A stretch of DNA of 64,000 nt from an uncultured Alphaproteobacteria bacterium (GTDB taxonomy: Bacteria > Pseudomonadota > Alphaproteobacteria > Rs-D84). Shown piece after piece: positions 17,246 to 27,787 of this stretch; the stretch's first letter is position 1, and each line of letters begins with the position of its first letter. The stretch spans positions 262,966 through 326,965 of the forward strand of contig CAMRWN010000001.1 in NCBI GenBank assembly GCA_947054455.1, written 5' to 3'. Both the position numbers and the translations under genes were made by a program. The notes beneath the pieces were generated by a model that saw nothing but the letters and a program-made list of their open reading frames with translations, had not been told where the DNA came from and did no database searches.

Positions 17246-17268
17246 CGCCGCATATGCGGCGGTTTTTT
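17246..17268 (+). terminator. Terminator after the lipid A operon
   Basis: The palindrome CGCCGCATATGCGGCG is followed by GTTTTTTG, a compact intrinsic terminator downstream of the lipoprotein gene. Confidence 0.8.
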
Positions 17269-17271
17269 GTT

Positions 17272-17300
17272 TTGCCGCGAACGCATCTTTGTGTTATAAT
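17272..17300 (+). promoter_or_regulatory. Promoter of the pilus operon
   Basis: TTGCCG (17272-17277) and TATAAT (17295-17300) are separated by 17 bases and lie 25 bases before the pilO2 start. Confidence 0.6.
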
Positions 17301-17325
17301 TGCTTAAAACAAGCAGAGAGAGAAA

Positions 17326-18585
17326 TTGGCAACCCAGGTTATATCGGTTAACAGAAGAAAGTACGCCGTCGGCCTGTTCTGGCAGCCCGTGGGCGTCGGA
17401 CAGTCCGCGCGCAATTATGCGCGTGCGCTGGCGCGCGGCGTGGACGGCAAATTAAACCTTTATACGGAATACCGTGCGATGGTTGGACTGGGGTCGCGCC
17501 GCGTCGGTCAAAAGACCGGCATGCCGGCCGCGGCCGCGGAAATTGTCGACGCGTTTCCGGAATATTCGTCCATGCTGGCCGTGTTTGCGGCCGGCGGCGC
17601 GTACTATCTGGTCGCGGTGCGAAACGGAATAATACTGGAAGACAAGATTTTTGAAAACGCCCAGGACGCGCGCGCCCAGTATTCAAAGCTGTCGGAAATT
17701 CCGGACTGGGGCGTTATGATTGCACCCGGCGCGTGGGGAATGCCCCGGTCGATTGAGCGCGATTTGTCCGAACTGATGGGCGGGCGTGTGCGCGCACTGC
17801 TGCGTCCGATAAGCAGGTTTCGCGCCGTGGCCGTGTCGGTGGTGCTGCTTTCGATTTTTGCGGTGTCGCTGGCCGTGATGTTCCGCGGTCCGATTTCGCA
17901 AATGATGGCGCCGCGCCCCCAGATGGCGGACATCGACCCGGAACTGGTTGCTGAGTACAAGCGCCAGGTCGAGGAAAAAAACAAACAGTTGGACCAGGAA
18001 TTTGAAATTCAAAAGCAGCCGGTGGCGCCGCTGGTGATGCCGTACGAACATTTGCCGGATGCGGCGGCGCGCGCGCGTCTTTGTTATCAGGCAATCGGAT
18101 TTTTAATGCAGCCGGTCGCCGGCTGGACCCAGACGTCCGCATCCTGTGGCGAGGCGACCGCATCGGCGGAATTCCAACGCGGGTTCGGCACCCTGGGTCA
18201 GTTTTATGAAATCGCGCCGGGGCTGATGCCGGCCGCCATTGTCGATGAAATGTCCGAAGATAGACTGATTGTGCGCGCGGCGCTGCCGGCGCTGGCGACG
18301 GTCGCATCCCAGGACGAACGCGACGCCCAAACAGTGGCGCGCGCCGTGATGACGGCGTTCCAGTCCATAGACACACCGGTTGAAATAGAGGTTGTCGCCG
18401 ACGTCGTTTCAAACGGAATTGAAACCGCCACCTTGAACATAGTGGAGGTTGCGGCCGCATCAAAGCTGACGCCGATGCAGTTTATGCGGATATTTGATGA
18501 TTTCGGCGGCGTGTACATGACCGGGTGCGAGTGGAACGCGTCCGGGCGCACATGGAACTATGAGGTGATAATATATGCAAAATAA
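17326..18585 (+). CDS. pilO2: Type IVb pilus accessory protein PilO2
   Basis: The 419-residue protein is read from a TTG, with GAGAGAGAAA upstream; no ATG lies nearby in frame. The N-terminal NRRKYAVGLFWQPVG motif is typical of the R64-type PilO2 family. A single membrane helix lies at about 166-188 (AVAVSVVLLSIFAVSL), followed by a periplasmic part. It is first in a pilO2-pilP-pilQ-pilR run. PilO-type proteins form the inner-membrane alignment complex of the pilus machine. Confidence 0.75.
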   Translation: MATQVISVNRRKYAVGLFWQPVGVGQSARNYARALARGVDGKLNLYTEYRAMVGLGSRRVGQKTGMPAAAAEIVDAFPEYSSMLAVFAAGGAYYLVAVRNGIILEDKIFENAQDARAQYSKLSEIPDWGVMIAPGAWGMPRSIERDLSELMGGRVRALLRPISRFRAVAVSVVLLSIFAVSLAVMFRGPISQMMAPRPQMADIDPELVAEYKRQVEEKNKQLDQEFEIQKQPVAPLVMPYEHLPDAAARARLCYQAIGFLMQPVAGWTQTSASCGEATASAEFQRGFGTLGQFYEIAPGLMPAAIVDEMSEDRLIVRAALPALATVASQDERDAQTVARAVMTAFQSIDTPVEIEVVADVVSNGIETATLNIVEVAAASKLTPMQFMRIFDDFGGVYMTGCEWNASGRTWNYEVIIYAK

Positions 18586-19228
18586 ATTTAGTTTGTTGTT
18601 TGTTGCGATGTTTGCGGCGGTATCTGTGTCGGGTGCCCGCGCCGCCGACGATGTGGACGCGGAAATGGATGAATTGTCGGCCGCGGCTGTGGCCGATTAT
18701 CGGGTCGAAGGCTCGCTGTTTCAGCAGATAACGGATTTGGAACAGGAAAAGGTGCTGATGCAGCTGGAAAAGGAACGCGCGCAGCTGGATTTGGAACTGG
18801 ACCGGTTGGCGGCGGAAAAAATCAGACTGCATATGGAGATAGACACCCTGTCCGGCCGCGCCGAGGCACAACAGCAGGAAATAGAAACTGAAAAGGCCAA
18901 GCTGGAGGCCGAGGCGGCCCGTCTGGCGCGTGAGAAAGAGGCGCTGGAAAACGCGGCCGATGCCGCGCCCAGAAAAGTGTCCGTCGCCGTATCCACCAAC
19001 GACGCAGCCGGTGTTGATTTGACGGAAAAATACAGACTGGTCAATGTTATCGGTGCGGGCGCCCAGCTGCAGGCAACGGTCGAAGATTTGAACACCGGCC
19101 AGAACAAAAGGGTTTCGGTTGGCAAGACGCTGGACGGATATACAGTAAAATCGATATCGCTGGACGACGGCGTGGTGCTGGAAAGCGACGGGGACATCCA
19201 GACACTCAACATCAGCAGCAACAGATAA
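18575..19228 (+). CDS. pilP: Type IVb pilus biogenesis protein PilP
   Basis: This 217-residue exported protein has a signal peptide cleaved after GARA and a long Glu/Leu-rich coiled coil (about 50-125). A C-terminal beta-rich domain (YRLVNVIGAGAQLQATV...) matches the PilP family found between PilO and the ATPase in R64-like pilus loci. The start overlaps pilO2 by 11 bases. It probably bridges the inner-membrane complex and the secretin in the periplasm. Confidence 0.7.
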   Translation: MQNKFSLLFVAMFAAVSVSGARAADDVDAEMDELSAAAVADYRVEGSLFQQITDLEQEKVLMQLEKERAQLDLELDRLAAEKIRLHMEIDTLSGRAEAQQQEIETEKAKLEAEAARLAREKEALENAADAAPRKVSVAVSTNDAAGVDLTEKYRLVNVIGAGAQLQATVEDLNTGQNKRVSVGKTLDGYTVKSISLDDGVVLESDGDIQTLNISSNR

Positions 19229-19247
19229 AAAACCGGACGGGCGCGAA

Positions 19248-20888
19248 ATGGCAAATTCTGAAATAGACATCATAAATCCTGCTGACGCCGCCGCGCGAAA
19301 GCCGTCGGTGCCCGCCGGCATGGAAAATGCGGAGACCACGGATATAATCGACTATCTGTTTTCAAACGGAAACCGTCTTATGACGGCGGCCGGCGGGGAA
19401 ATGGAACTGTCAAAGGATATGCAGAGCCTGGTCGCCTATTTTTCCGGCGGCGAGGTTATAATATCGCGCACGCACCGATATGACGGGCGCGTGCTGGCGT
19501 TTCTGGATTTGCTGGAAAGACGCGGCCGTACTGTGCGCACGCCGTTTTATTCAGATTTGGGGCTGGTGTCGGGGATTTATCGCGCACATGAAATGCGCAT
19601 CGGCGGCGCCACGCGCGCCGCGCGTGATTACGACAACCAGATGCAAAAGGATTTTGTCGACATAATCGCCAAGGCTGCCGCGCAGAAAGTGTCCGACATT
19701 CACATAGAGGTCGCCGACCAAACAACCATTTATTTCCGTATCGACGGCAGCATGCAGCCCGTCTTGGAATACAACGCCGGATGGGGAGAGTCGTTCGTGC
19801 GCGCCGCGTTTGCGTCCGCGGACATGTCCAACGCAAACTATGCCCAGAACGAATACCAGTCGGCCCAAAAGGACGGCCGCACGCCGCTGCGCGGGACCAA
19901 GGATTTGTATCTGCCGGCCGGGATTTTAAGTATCCGAATGCAGTTCAACCCGATTGCATTCGGCAGCCGTTATGTCGTGATGCGTCTGTTGTACGACAAT
20001 CCGTCCGAAGGAATCAAAACAGAACAGGAATTCGGCGAATACGAACAAAAACTGCTGATGCGGATGCGTTCGTTTCCAACAGGTCTGGTCATTGTCGCCG
20101 GCCCGACCAGTTCCGGTAAATCGACGACATTGGTTCGCAACATGTCCATGATGCTGAAAGAGCGTCATTATGAAATCAATATGATTACGGTGGAAAACCC
20201 GGTTGAACAAAAAATTTTCGGAGCCCACCAGATGCCCGTTACCAACGCCATGAACGAAGAACAGCGCGACGACGCCTATACCGAGGCGCTGGCTGCGGCG
20301 CTTAGAAGCGACCCTGACACGCTGATGGTCGGGGAAATCCGCACGCTGGCCGCGGCGCAATTGACGGTTCGCGGCGCACTGTCGGGACACAATGTGTGGA
20401 CGACGCTGCACGCAAATTCCGCGCTTGCCGCGCTGACGCGATTGCTGGACATGGGGATAGAGCCGTTCAAGCTGAAAGAAGAAACGCTGATGCGCGGGCT
20501 GATATCGATGCGGCTGTTTAAAAAGCTGTGCCCGCACTGCCGCGAGCGTTTGGCCGACCATCCGGAAAACCCGGCATTTGGACGTGTGCGCGACGCGTTC
20601 GGGGAACTGGGGCTGCGCCAGGTTTACATTCGCGGCGCCGGTTGCGAACAGTGCAACGGAACCGGAACCATTGGACGTATCAAGGCCGGCGAGATAATAA
20701 TAACCAACAGCGAGTTTTTGTCCCTGGCGTTGTCTGGAAACACCGATGGCGCGGTTCGTTATTGGCTGGAGGAAATGGACGGCCGCACATTGAAAGAGGC
20801 CGCGGCGGAATTGATGCTGCAGGGAATAATCGGGGTCGACGAATTGGAACGCTGGGTTGGAATGCTGGACAGACCGGGGGCATATTGA
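19248..20888 (+). CDS. pilQ: Type IV pilus/T2SS assembly ATPase (PilQ of R64 type)
   Basis: This 546-residue GspE/PilB-family ATPase has Walker A GPTSSGKSTT, the Asp-box ITVENPVEQ, Walker B LMVGEIR, and the His-box TTLHANSALAAL. The C-terminal zinc-binding pairs are CPHC and CEQC. It powers pilin assembly from the cytosolic face. R64 nomenclature calls this ATPase PilQ, not to be confused with the secretin of that name. It sits between pilP and the GspF-like gene. Confidence 0.88.
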   Translation: MANSEIDIINPADAAARKPSVPAGMENAETTDIIDYLFSNGNRLMTAAGGEMELSKDMQSLVAYFSGGEVIISRTHRYDGRVLAFLDLLERRGRTVRTPFYSDLGLVSGIYRAHEMRIGGATRAARDYDNQMQKDFVDIIAKAAAQKVSDIHIEVADQTTIYFRIDGSMQPVLEYNAGWGESFVRAAFASADMSNANYAQNEYQSAQKDGRTPLRGTKDLYLPAGILSIRMQFNPIAFGSRYVVMRLLYDNPSEGIKTEQEFGEYEQKLLMRMRSFPTGLVIVAGPTSSGKSTTLVRNMSMMLKERHYEINMITVENPVEQKIFGAHQMPVTNAMNEEQRDDAYTEALAAALRSDPDTLMVGEIRTLAAAQLTVRGALSGHNVWTTLHANSALAALTRLLDMGIEPFKLKEETLMRGLISMRLFKKLCPHCRERLADHPENPAFGRVRDAFGELGLRQVYIRGAGCEQCNGTGTIGRIKAGEIIITNSEFLSLALSGNTDGAVRYWLEEMDGRTLKEAAAELMLQGIIGVDELERWVGMLDRPGAY

Positions 20889-20889
20889 C

Positions 20890-21960
20890 ATGAACAGACT
20901 GGAAAAGTGGTATGCAAAACTGTCGTTTCGCCTGAACACGGAAAAGCGAATGGCGACCGCGCGAAAACTGGCGTCGCTGTTGCGCAACGATTTTACATTG
21001 ATGGACGCGCTGGGCCGGCTGGAGATGATAGAAAGCCACGGCGGCCGCAAACCGCGTGAACCGTTTGCAATCGTCATGCGCGAATGGCAGAAGAATCTGG
21101 AGCGCGGAATGAGTTTTTCAGAAGCGACCCGCGGCTGGGTTCCGCCGGAAGAGACGCTGCTGGTTACGTCGGGCAATCTGTCGAATCTGGTTGTTGCGCT
21201 GGAAAATGTGGGGCGTGTTGTTGACGGAACCCAGCGCATAAAGCGCGCGATGCGCGGCGCCGTGGCGTATCCGCTGTTTCTGCTGGCGCTGACGTTCGGG
21301 ATTGTTGTGATGGTCGGCGTTTATCTGGTTCCCCCCCTGGCCGAGGTTGCCGGCGGCGACATGGTTTGGCGCGGCATGGCGCGCAGTCTGGTCGCATTGT
21401 CCGCGATTACGATAAAATACTGGTACGTCGTGGTTGTTGCCGTGCTGATTGCGATTGCCGTCATATGGTTCAGTCTGGCCAACTGGTCCGGACGCATGCG
21501 CGCGCGGTTCGACAGTCTGCCGCCGTGGAATATTTACAAGATTCAGATATCGGTCGGATGGCTGATGGCGCTGTCGGCGATGGTTGCAGCTGGAATCACC
21601 GTGCCTGATGCGATGCGCATGCTGGCCGACAGTGCGAACAGATATCTGCGCAGCATACTGCACGACACACTGCGCTATGTCGCAAACGGCGACAATCTGG
21701 GGATGGCGTTGCAGCATACCGGGCGCGATTTTCCAAATGCAGAAATAATCGGCGACTTGACTATATATGCCGACATGGCCGGTTTTGACCAGAACCTGTC
21801 CCATGTTGCAAACGATTATCTGGACCAGTCGGTCAGAAAAATGGAATCCATATCCAACACCCTGAACAGCGTGGGAATATTACTGGTGTCGGCCATGATT
21901 GCATGGGTGGTTCTGGGCACGTTCCAGATGCAGGACCAGATAACCGCCGCATTGTCATAG
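20890..21960 (+). CDS. pilR: Pilus inner-membrane platform protein, GspF family (PilR)
   Basis: I chose the ATG at 20890, one base after the ATPase stop, with GGGGG 9 bases before it; an upstream in-frame start at 20857 lies inside the ATPase gene. The 356-residue product shows the GspF/PilC layout: two cytosolic helical bundles (each about 110 residues) and three hydrophobic segments (near 120-150, 170-200 and the C-terminus). It is last in the operon and followed by a terminator. Confidence 0.85.
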   Translation: MNRLEKWYAKLSFRLNTEKRMATARKLASLLRNDFTLMDALGRLEMIESHGGRKPREPFAIVMREWQKNLERGMSFSEATRGWVPPEETLLVTSGNLSNLVVALENVGRVVDGTQRIKRAMRGAVAYPLFLLALTFGIVVMVGVYLVPPLAEVAGGDMVWRGMARSLVALSAITIKYWYVVVVAVLIAIAVIWFSLANWSGRMRARFDSLPPWNIYKIQISVGWLMALSAMVAAGITVPDAMRMLADSANRYLRSILHDTLRYVANGDNLGMALQHTGRDFPNAEIIGDLTIYADMAGFDQNLSHVANDYLDQSVRKMESISNTLNSVGILLVSAMIAWVVLGTFQMQDQITAALS

Positions 21961-21984
21961 GATGGCCGTGCGTCGCGGCAATAA

Positions 21985-22012
21985 AAAAAACGCCCCGCAG
22001 GGCGTTTTTTTA
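21985..22012. terminator. Bidirectional terminator between pilR and the RusA-like gene
   Basis: AACGCCC/GGGCGTT hairpin with tetraloop CGCA is flanked by A8 and T7 runs, so it works for both convergent genes. Confidence 0.85.
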
Positions 22013-22579
22013 AACCATGAACGGCAGGTTTTCCAAATTTCCCTCCGCTACGCGGACGTTGACGTCAATCATCATGAATATCGTGTCCGGACTTTTTATT
22101 ATGTTCGGATTGAACATGCCGGTGTCCAGCAGGTGGCTGGTGTTTACCGACAGTTTCGTTATCAGGTGGTCGTCGTCAAGCAGCGTGTATATCGGCCCGA
22201 TGTCGCGCGGCGTGTTTTCACCGATTTCATGTTCGTTCTGGGGGGCGCGCAACCCGTCCAGCAGCGTTTTTATCCGGTTGTCTATGTCGGAACGCGCCAC
22301 CCCGACAATTTCCGGGTGCAGCATCTGGATATCCAGTTCCGCCAGCAGCTTTAGATTAGGGGTTATAATCGGGTTCCAGTCGATGCCGCCGATATGGCGC
22401 GTAGTCAGCGGACTTTTTTCCGGATGCGGCAGCATGTATTTCGTCATGTTTGTCCACGGGCTGTGCTGGACCAGTTTTTTCAGCTGCGGGTGAAACTGCA
22501 TCCGTATGTCGGATATATGCTGCGAGCGCTTTTTGGGATTTATCAGTATTTCGCCAAAGTAAAGCAGTTTGAATTTCAT
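22010..22579 (-). CDS. RusA-like Holliday-junction endonuclease candidate
   Basis: The 189-residue product starts at ATG 22579, which overlaps the upstream gene's stop region. The segment SDIDNRIKTLLDGLRAP, followed by LLDDDHLITKLSV, matches the aspartate pattern of RusA-family resolvases (D-x-D-N...LLDGL...DDD). RusA is mostly phage-borne and cuts Holliday junctions. Here the gene lies in a chromosomal stretch between the pilus operon and gyrB, while ruvA and ruvC also occur in the window. The call rests on this motif only. Confidence 0.55.
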   Translation of the reverse strand: MKFKLLYFGEILINPKKRSQHISDIRMQFHPQLKKLVQHSPWTNMTKYMLPHPEKSPLTTRHIGGIDWNPIITPNLKLLAELDIQMLHPEIVGVARSDIDNRIKTLLDGLRAPQNEHEIGENTPRDIGPIYTLLDDDHLITKLSVNTSHLLDTGMFNPNIIKSPDTIFMMIDVNVRVAEGNLENLPFMV

Positions 22580-22580
22580 G

Positions 22581-23003
22581 CTATTTCCCCATGGATTTCT
22601 TTGCGGCCATGTATGCCTTGGCCGCGGCGCTTGCACGCTTGATTTGTGCGGCGGTCAGACGAGTTGTTCCGGCCTTCATTTCTTCGGCGACGGATTTGGT
22701 CGGTGCGGGCGCCTGTTTTTCATCCGGATATGCCTGGAAATACTTTTCCAAAAAGTATTCATGTGCGACGGGATGAACCAAAAGTGGCAGCTTTTTATTA
22801 GTGGCGTTTCTTGGGGCGTGTGATGTTTTTGATTTTATGATAACCGGCAGTGTTTGCTGAAGTTGTTTGATATGCATGTTTTGCCTGTAAAGGCTCAGCA
22901 TCATCGAGTAAACGTTTTCCGCTTTAAATCCGTACTTTTTCGCAAATTGACGATAGTTCAGCATGTCTGCTTTTGTGTATGTTGTTTTTGTGGTTTCTGC
23001 CAT
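22581..23003 (-). CDS. Hypothetical protein upstream of the RusA-like gene
   Basis: This 140-residue basic protein has a helical, possibly HTH-like N-terminal part (NYRQFAKKYGFKAENVYSMM) and an Ala/Lys-rich C-terminus (AAQIKRASAAAKAYMAAKK). Its stop abuts the RusA-like start, so the two are one transcription unit, divergent from gyrB. A DNA-binding role is a guess. Confidence 0.55.
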   Translation of the reverse strand: MAETTKTTYTKADMLNYRQFAKKYGFKAENVYSMMLSLYRQNMHIKQLQQTLPVIIKSKTSHAPRNATNKKLPLLVHPVAHEYFLEKYFQAYPDEKQAPAPTKSVAEEMKAGTTRLTAAQIKRASAAAKAYMAAKKSMGK

Positions 23004-23059
23004 GGCAATTTATCCTTTTTTCTTGATAATTATAGCATAAATTGCTATGTTTCACCTAG

Positions 23060-25480
<2,421 letters not shown>

Positions 25481-25495
25481 GTAAAGGAAATGGCG

Positions 25496-25870
25496 ATGAC
25501 CGAAAAAAACGAACATGCGGCGAATGCGAATAAAGAAATCATGATGAATGGACGGCGTTTTCAAATAAATGAATACGGCGAGATAGTCGCACTGGACGGA
25601 AAAGATGTTCCAGTGAAGTCCGAACAGAAAGATGGCATAGAAAAGGAGTATGCAAATCTGGATTATCTGATAAACAATCATCCGGACAGACTGGAAGATG
25701 TTGATGCGGCGCGCGCGCAGCGTGATAGATTGGAAAAGGATATGGGGATTGATACCCAAAAAAGCGCCGACGCATTTTCCAAGGCAAAAGAAAAGCTGCG
25801 TGCGCGCATAAATCAGAAAAATAATATCAGCCTGGCTGATATTATAAGTCATAAAAAACAAAACGGTTAA
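25496..25870 (+). CDS. Hypothetical 124-residue protein
   Basis: AAAGGAAA lies 7 bases before the ATG at 25496, so I prefer it to the ATG at 25490. The product is hydrophilic and charged with a likely helical C-terminal half (AFSKAKEKLRARINQ). No signal, membrane helix or known domain. It follows gyrB by 15 bases and precedes the glycosylase-like gene by 3, so it shares their transcript. Confidence 0.55.
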   Translation: MTEKNEHAANANKEIMMNGRRFQINEYGEIVALDGKDVPVKSEQKDGIEKEYANLDYLINNHPDRLEDVDAARAQRDRLEKDMGIDTQKSADAFSKAKEKLRARINQKNNISLADIISHKKQNG

Positions 25871-25873
25871 GAC

Positions 25874-26521
25874 ATGTTTACGGCGGATTGGTTTGCGGGG
25901 CTGGACCGGACTTTGCGTGAAATGGGAATGGATTCCGATGCGCAAAGCTTTGACGAGATAAGGGAAAATTTGTCGAACCGGCGCATTTTCACGCCCGACG
26001 AATTCGCCGAAATGTGTGCGTACGTTATTCTGGCGGGCGGATTTTCGCAAAAGACGGCCAAGAAAATCCATGCCCGGATAATGGATGTCATCCGTGCGCG
26101 CGGCGCTGATTTCGACGCGCTGATTTCACTGTTTAACAATAAAAACAAAATAAACGCGATATGCAGGATATGGAACGCGCGCGCGGATTTGTGCGCCGGG
26201 TATTATGAATGCGGCGACGCGGATTCACGCGTGGCGTACCTGCGCACGCTGCCGCATATCGGAAACATCACCGCAAATCATCTGGCCCGCAACCTGGGCG
26301 AAGATTTGGTGAAATATGACATATGGATTCAGCGGCTGGGGTGTGCGTTTGCGGGCGACGCGTCCCTGCGCGAAAAAATAAACAACGGCGACTTGTCGCC
26401 GGACGTGCGCCGTGCGTGCGATGAAATGTTCGGCCACCTTTGCGAATGCACGGGTTTGCCGCGGGGGTATATTGACGTGGTGTTGTGGAAAAGCTGCCAG
26501 ACGGGCCTGATTAACTTATAA
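25874..26521 (+). CDS. HhH-GPD-type DNA glycosylase-like protein
   Basis: The 215-residue product has a helix-hairpin-helix segment LRTLPHIGNITANHLARNLG. It is followed by KYDIWIQRLG, which fits the HhH-GPD superfamily with the catalytic Asp in YDIW. Such enzymes remove damaged bases. Several cysteines are present but they do not form the usual Fe-S loop. It lies directly upstream of ung, supporting a base-excision repair role. The exact substrate is unknown. Confidence 0.55.
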   Translation: MFTADWFAGLDRTLREMGMDSDAQSFDEIRENLSNRRIFTPDEFAEMCAYVILAGGFSQKTAKKIHARIMDVIRARGADFDALISLFNNKNKINAICRIWNARADLCAGYYECGDADSRVAYLRTLPHIGNITANHLARNLGEDLVKYDIWIQRLGCAFAGDASLREKINNGDLSPDVRRACDEMFGHLCECTGLPRGYIDVVLWKSCQTGLINL

Positions 26522-26536
26522 CAAACGGTGGATTCC

Positions 26537-27199
26537 ATGAACGTTAAAATTGAAGAGTCTTGGAAACGCGCGCTGGGCGCGGAATTTGAAAAGGACTATT
26601 TTGTAAAACTTACCGATTTTGTGCGCGGTGAATACATGTCGGGGCGCGCGGTGTATCCGGCGCCGAAAAATATTTTCAACGCGTTCGACCTGTGTCCGAT
26701 TGACGATGTAAAGGTTGTCATCATCGGCCAGGACCCATACCATGAACCGGGCCAAGCGCACGGCCTGTGCTTTTCCGTTTTGCCGCCGACGCCGGTTCCG
26801 CCGTCATTGGTTAATATTTACAAGGAAATTAATGATGATTTGGGGCGGCCGTCGGCAACGCACGGCGATTTGACCGCGTGGGCGCGCCAGGGTGTTCTGC
26901 TGCTGAACGCAACGCTGACGGTGCGTGCGCATGCGGCGGCGTCGCATTCGGGCAAGGGATGGGAACAGTTTACGGATGCGGCGATACGCGCGCTGGCCGG
27001 GCGGGACAACATCGTATATATGCTGTGGGGATCATATGCCCAGCGCAAGGCGGAATTTGTCGACCCCACGCGCAATCTGGTTTTGAAATGCGTGCATCCG
27101 TCGCCGTTGTCGGCCCACAGGGGATTTTTCGGGAATCATCATTTTTCGCGCGCGAACGAATATCTGGCCGCGCACGGGCGCACGCCGATTGAATGGTAG
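26537..27199 (+). CDS. ung: Uracil-DNA glycosylase
   Basis: Family 1 UDG removes uracil from DNA. The ATG at 26537 has GGTGG 5 bases upstream; a GTG at 26528 is the in-frame alternative. Visible motifs are the water-activating GQDPYHEPGQAHG, LLLNATLTV, and the minor-groove loop HPSPLSAHRGF. The length of 220 residues is normal. It is last in the run that starts at gyrB. Confidence 0.95.
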   Translation: MNVKIEESWKRALGAEFEKDYFVKLTDFVRGEYMSGRAVYPAPKNIFNAFDLCPIDDVKVVIIGQDPYHEPGQAHGLCFSVLPPTPVPPSLVNIYKEINDDLGRPSATHGDLTAWARQGVLLLNATLTVRAHAAASHSGKGWEQFTDAAIRALAGRDNIVYMLWGSYAQRKAEFVDPTRNLVLKCVHPSPLSAHRGFFGNHHFSRANEYLAAHGRTPIEW

Positions 27200-27299
27200 G
27201 TCGGCCGCACGTTGCGGTGCGCGCGCCGCAAGCATCCGGCCGATATATTTCATGTGTGGGCGTTCGTGGTTTGTGGAGATGAGAATCGCCCCCATTCAT

Positions 27300-27704
27300 A
27301 AAAAAACCACCTGAATTTTAGGCGGTTGGAGACTACGAACTATCATAAAGTATAATAGCGGATTTATTTGGTTCGGTGAACCTTATTCATCCTCTCCAAC
27401 CAATAGAGTCAGAGATATTTTACATCATGCCCTGGCATAATCCCTAATCGAGGTTGTTAAGGCTTATATATAAACTATTGTTTATGGTTATATATGAGTA
27501 CTTGCATAAAATCAAATAAAAAATATTCAAAAACACTCTCTGGAAATATTGGCGGGGCAGGGATGCTAACAACCATATTAAGGTATGGCGCGACTCATTC
27601 TATATATTCGTCGCCATCCTAGCCCCAATAAGTACCAGAGCTATATCATACACCGGTATTAATACCTTAATTATAAATTTTTATGCCTAATACAGACATA
27701 TGTT
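27300..27704 (-). ncRNA. Candidate structured RNA of about 400 nt, unclassified
   Basis: No protein-coding frame is evident. On the - strand a promoter (TTGAAT at 27733-27728, 16-base spacer, perfect TATAAT at 27711-27706) opens the region. A rho-independent terminator (ACCGCCT/AGGTGGT, 27326-27320 with 27312-27306, then a T-run) closes it. Between them are a GGGGC+GGATG/CATCC+GCCCC stem (27626-27554) enclosing two smaller hairpins, a perfect 9-bp stem GGTTGGAGA/TCTCCAACC (27401-27393 with 27332-27324), an inner GGTTC/GAACC hairpin, and the palindrome GGTATTAATACC. I could not match it to tmRNA, RNase P, SRP or 6S RNA. The remainder of 27200-27787 shows nothing else. Confidence 0.55.
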
Positions 27705-27733
27705 TATTATAACTGAAAAATGTCGTTATTCAA
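27705..27733 (-). promoter_or_regulatory. Promoter of the candidate structured RNA
   Basis: TTGAAT and TATAAT on the - strand are separated by 16 bases; it is one of the best sigma-70-like promoters in the window. Confidence 0.6.
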
Positions 27734-27787
27734 GCAATTTAATCGGTGGCGGCCGCATTCGGCATCACTGCGCCGGCGCCAAAGACA

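Noticed and set aside
19926-21239. A 437-residue - strand frame across pilQ and pilR
   Set aside because: It spans the junction of two well-supported + strand genes and has shadow-type composition.
22579-22581. An extended N-terminus of the RusA-like protein starting at 22636
   Set aside because: The extra residues (Pro/Arg/His-rich) overlap the upstream gene in another frame; the ATG at 22579 is the sensible start.
27300-27704. tmRNA, RNase P, SRP or 6S RNA identity for the structured RNA
   Set aside because: No tag reading frame, T-arm, RNase P conserved blocks, SRP GGAAGGAAGC-like loop or 6S central bubble could be found, and the permuted order of alphaproteobacterial tmRNA is not present.
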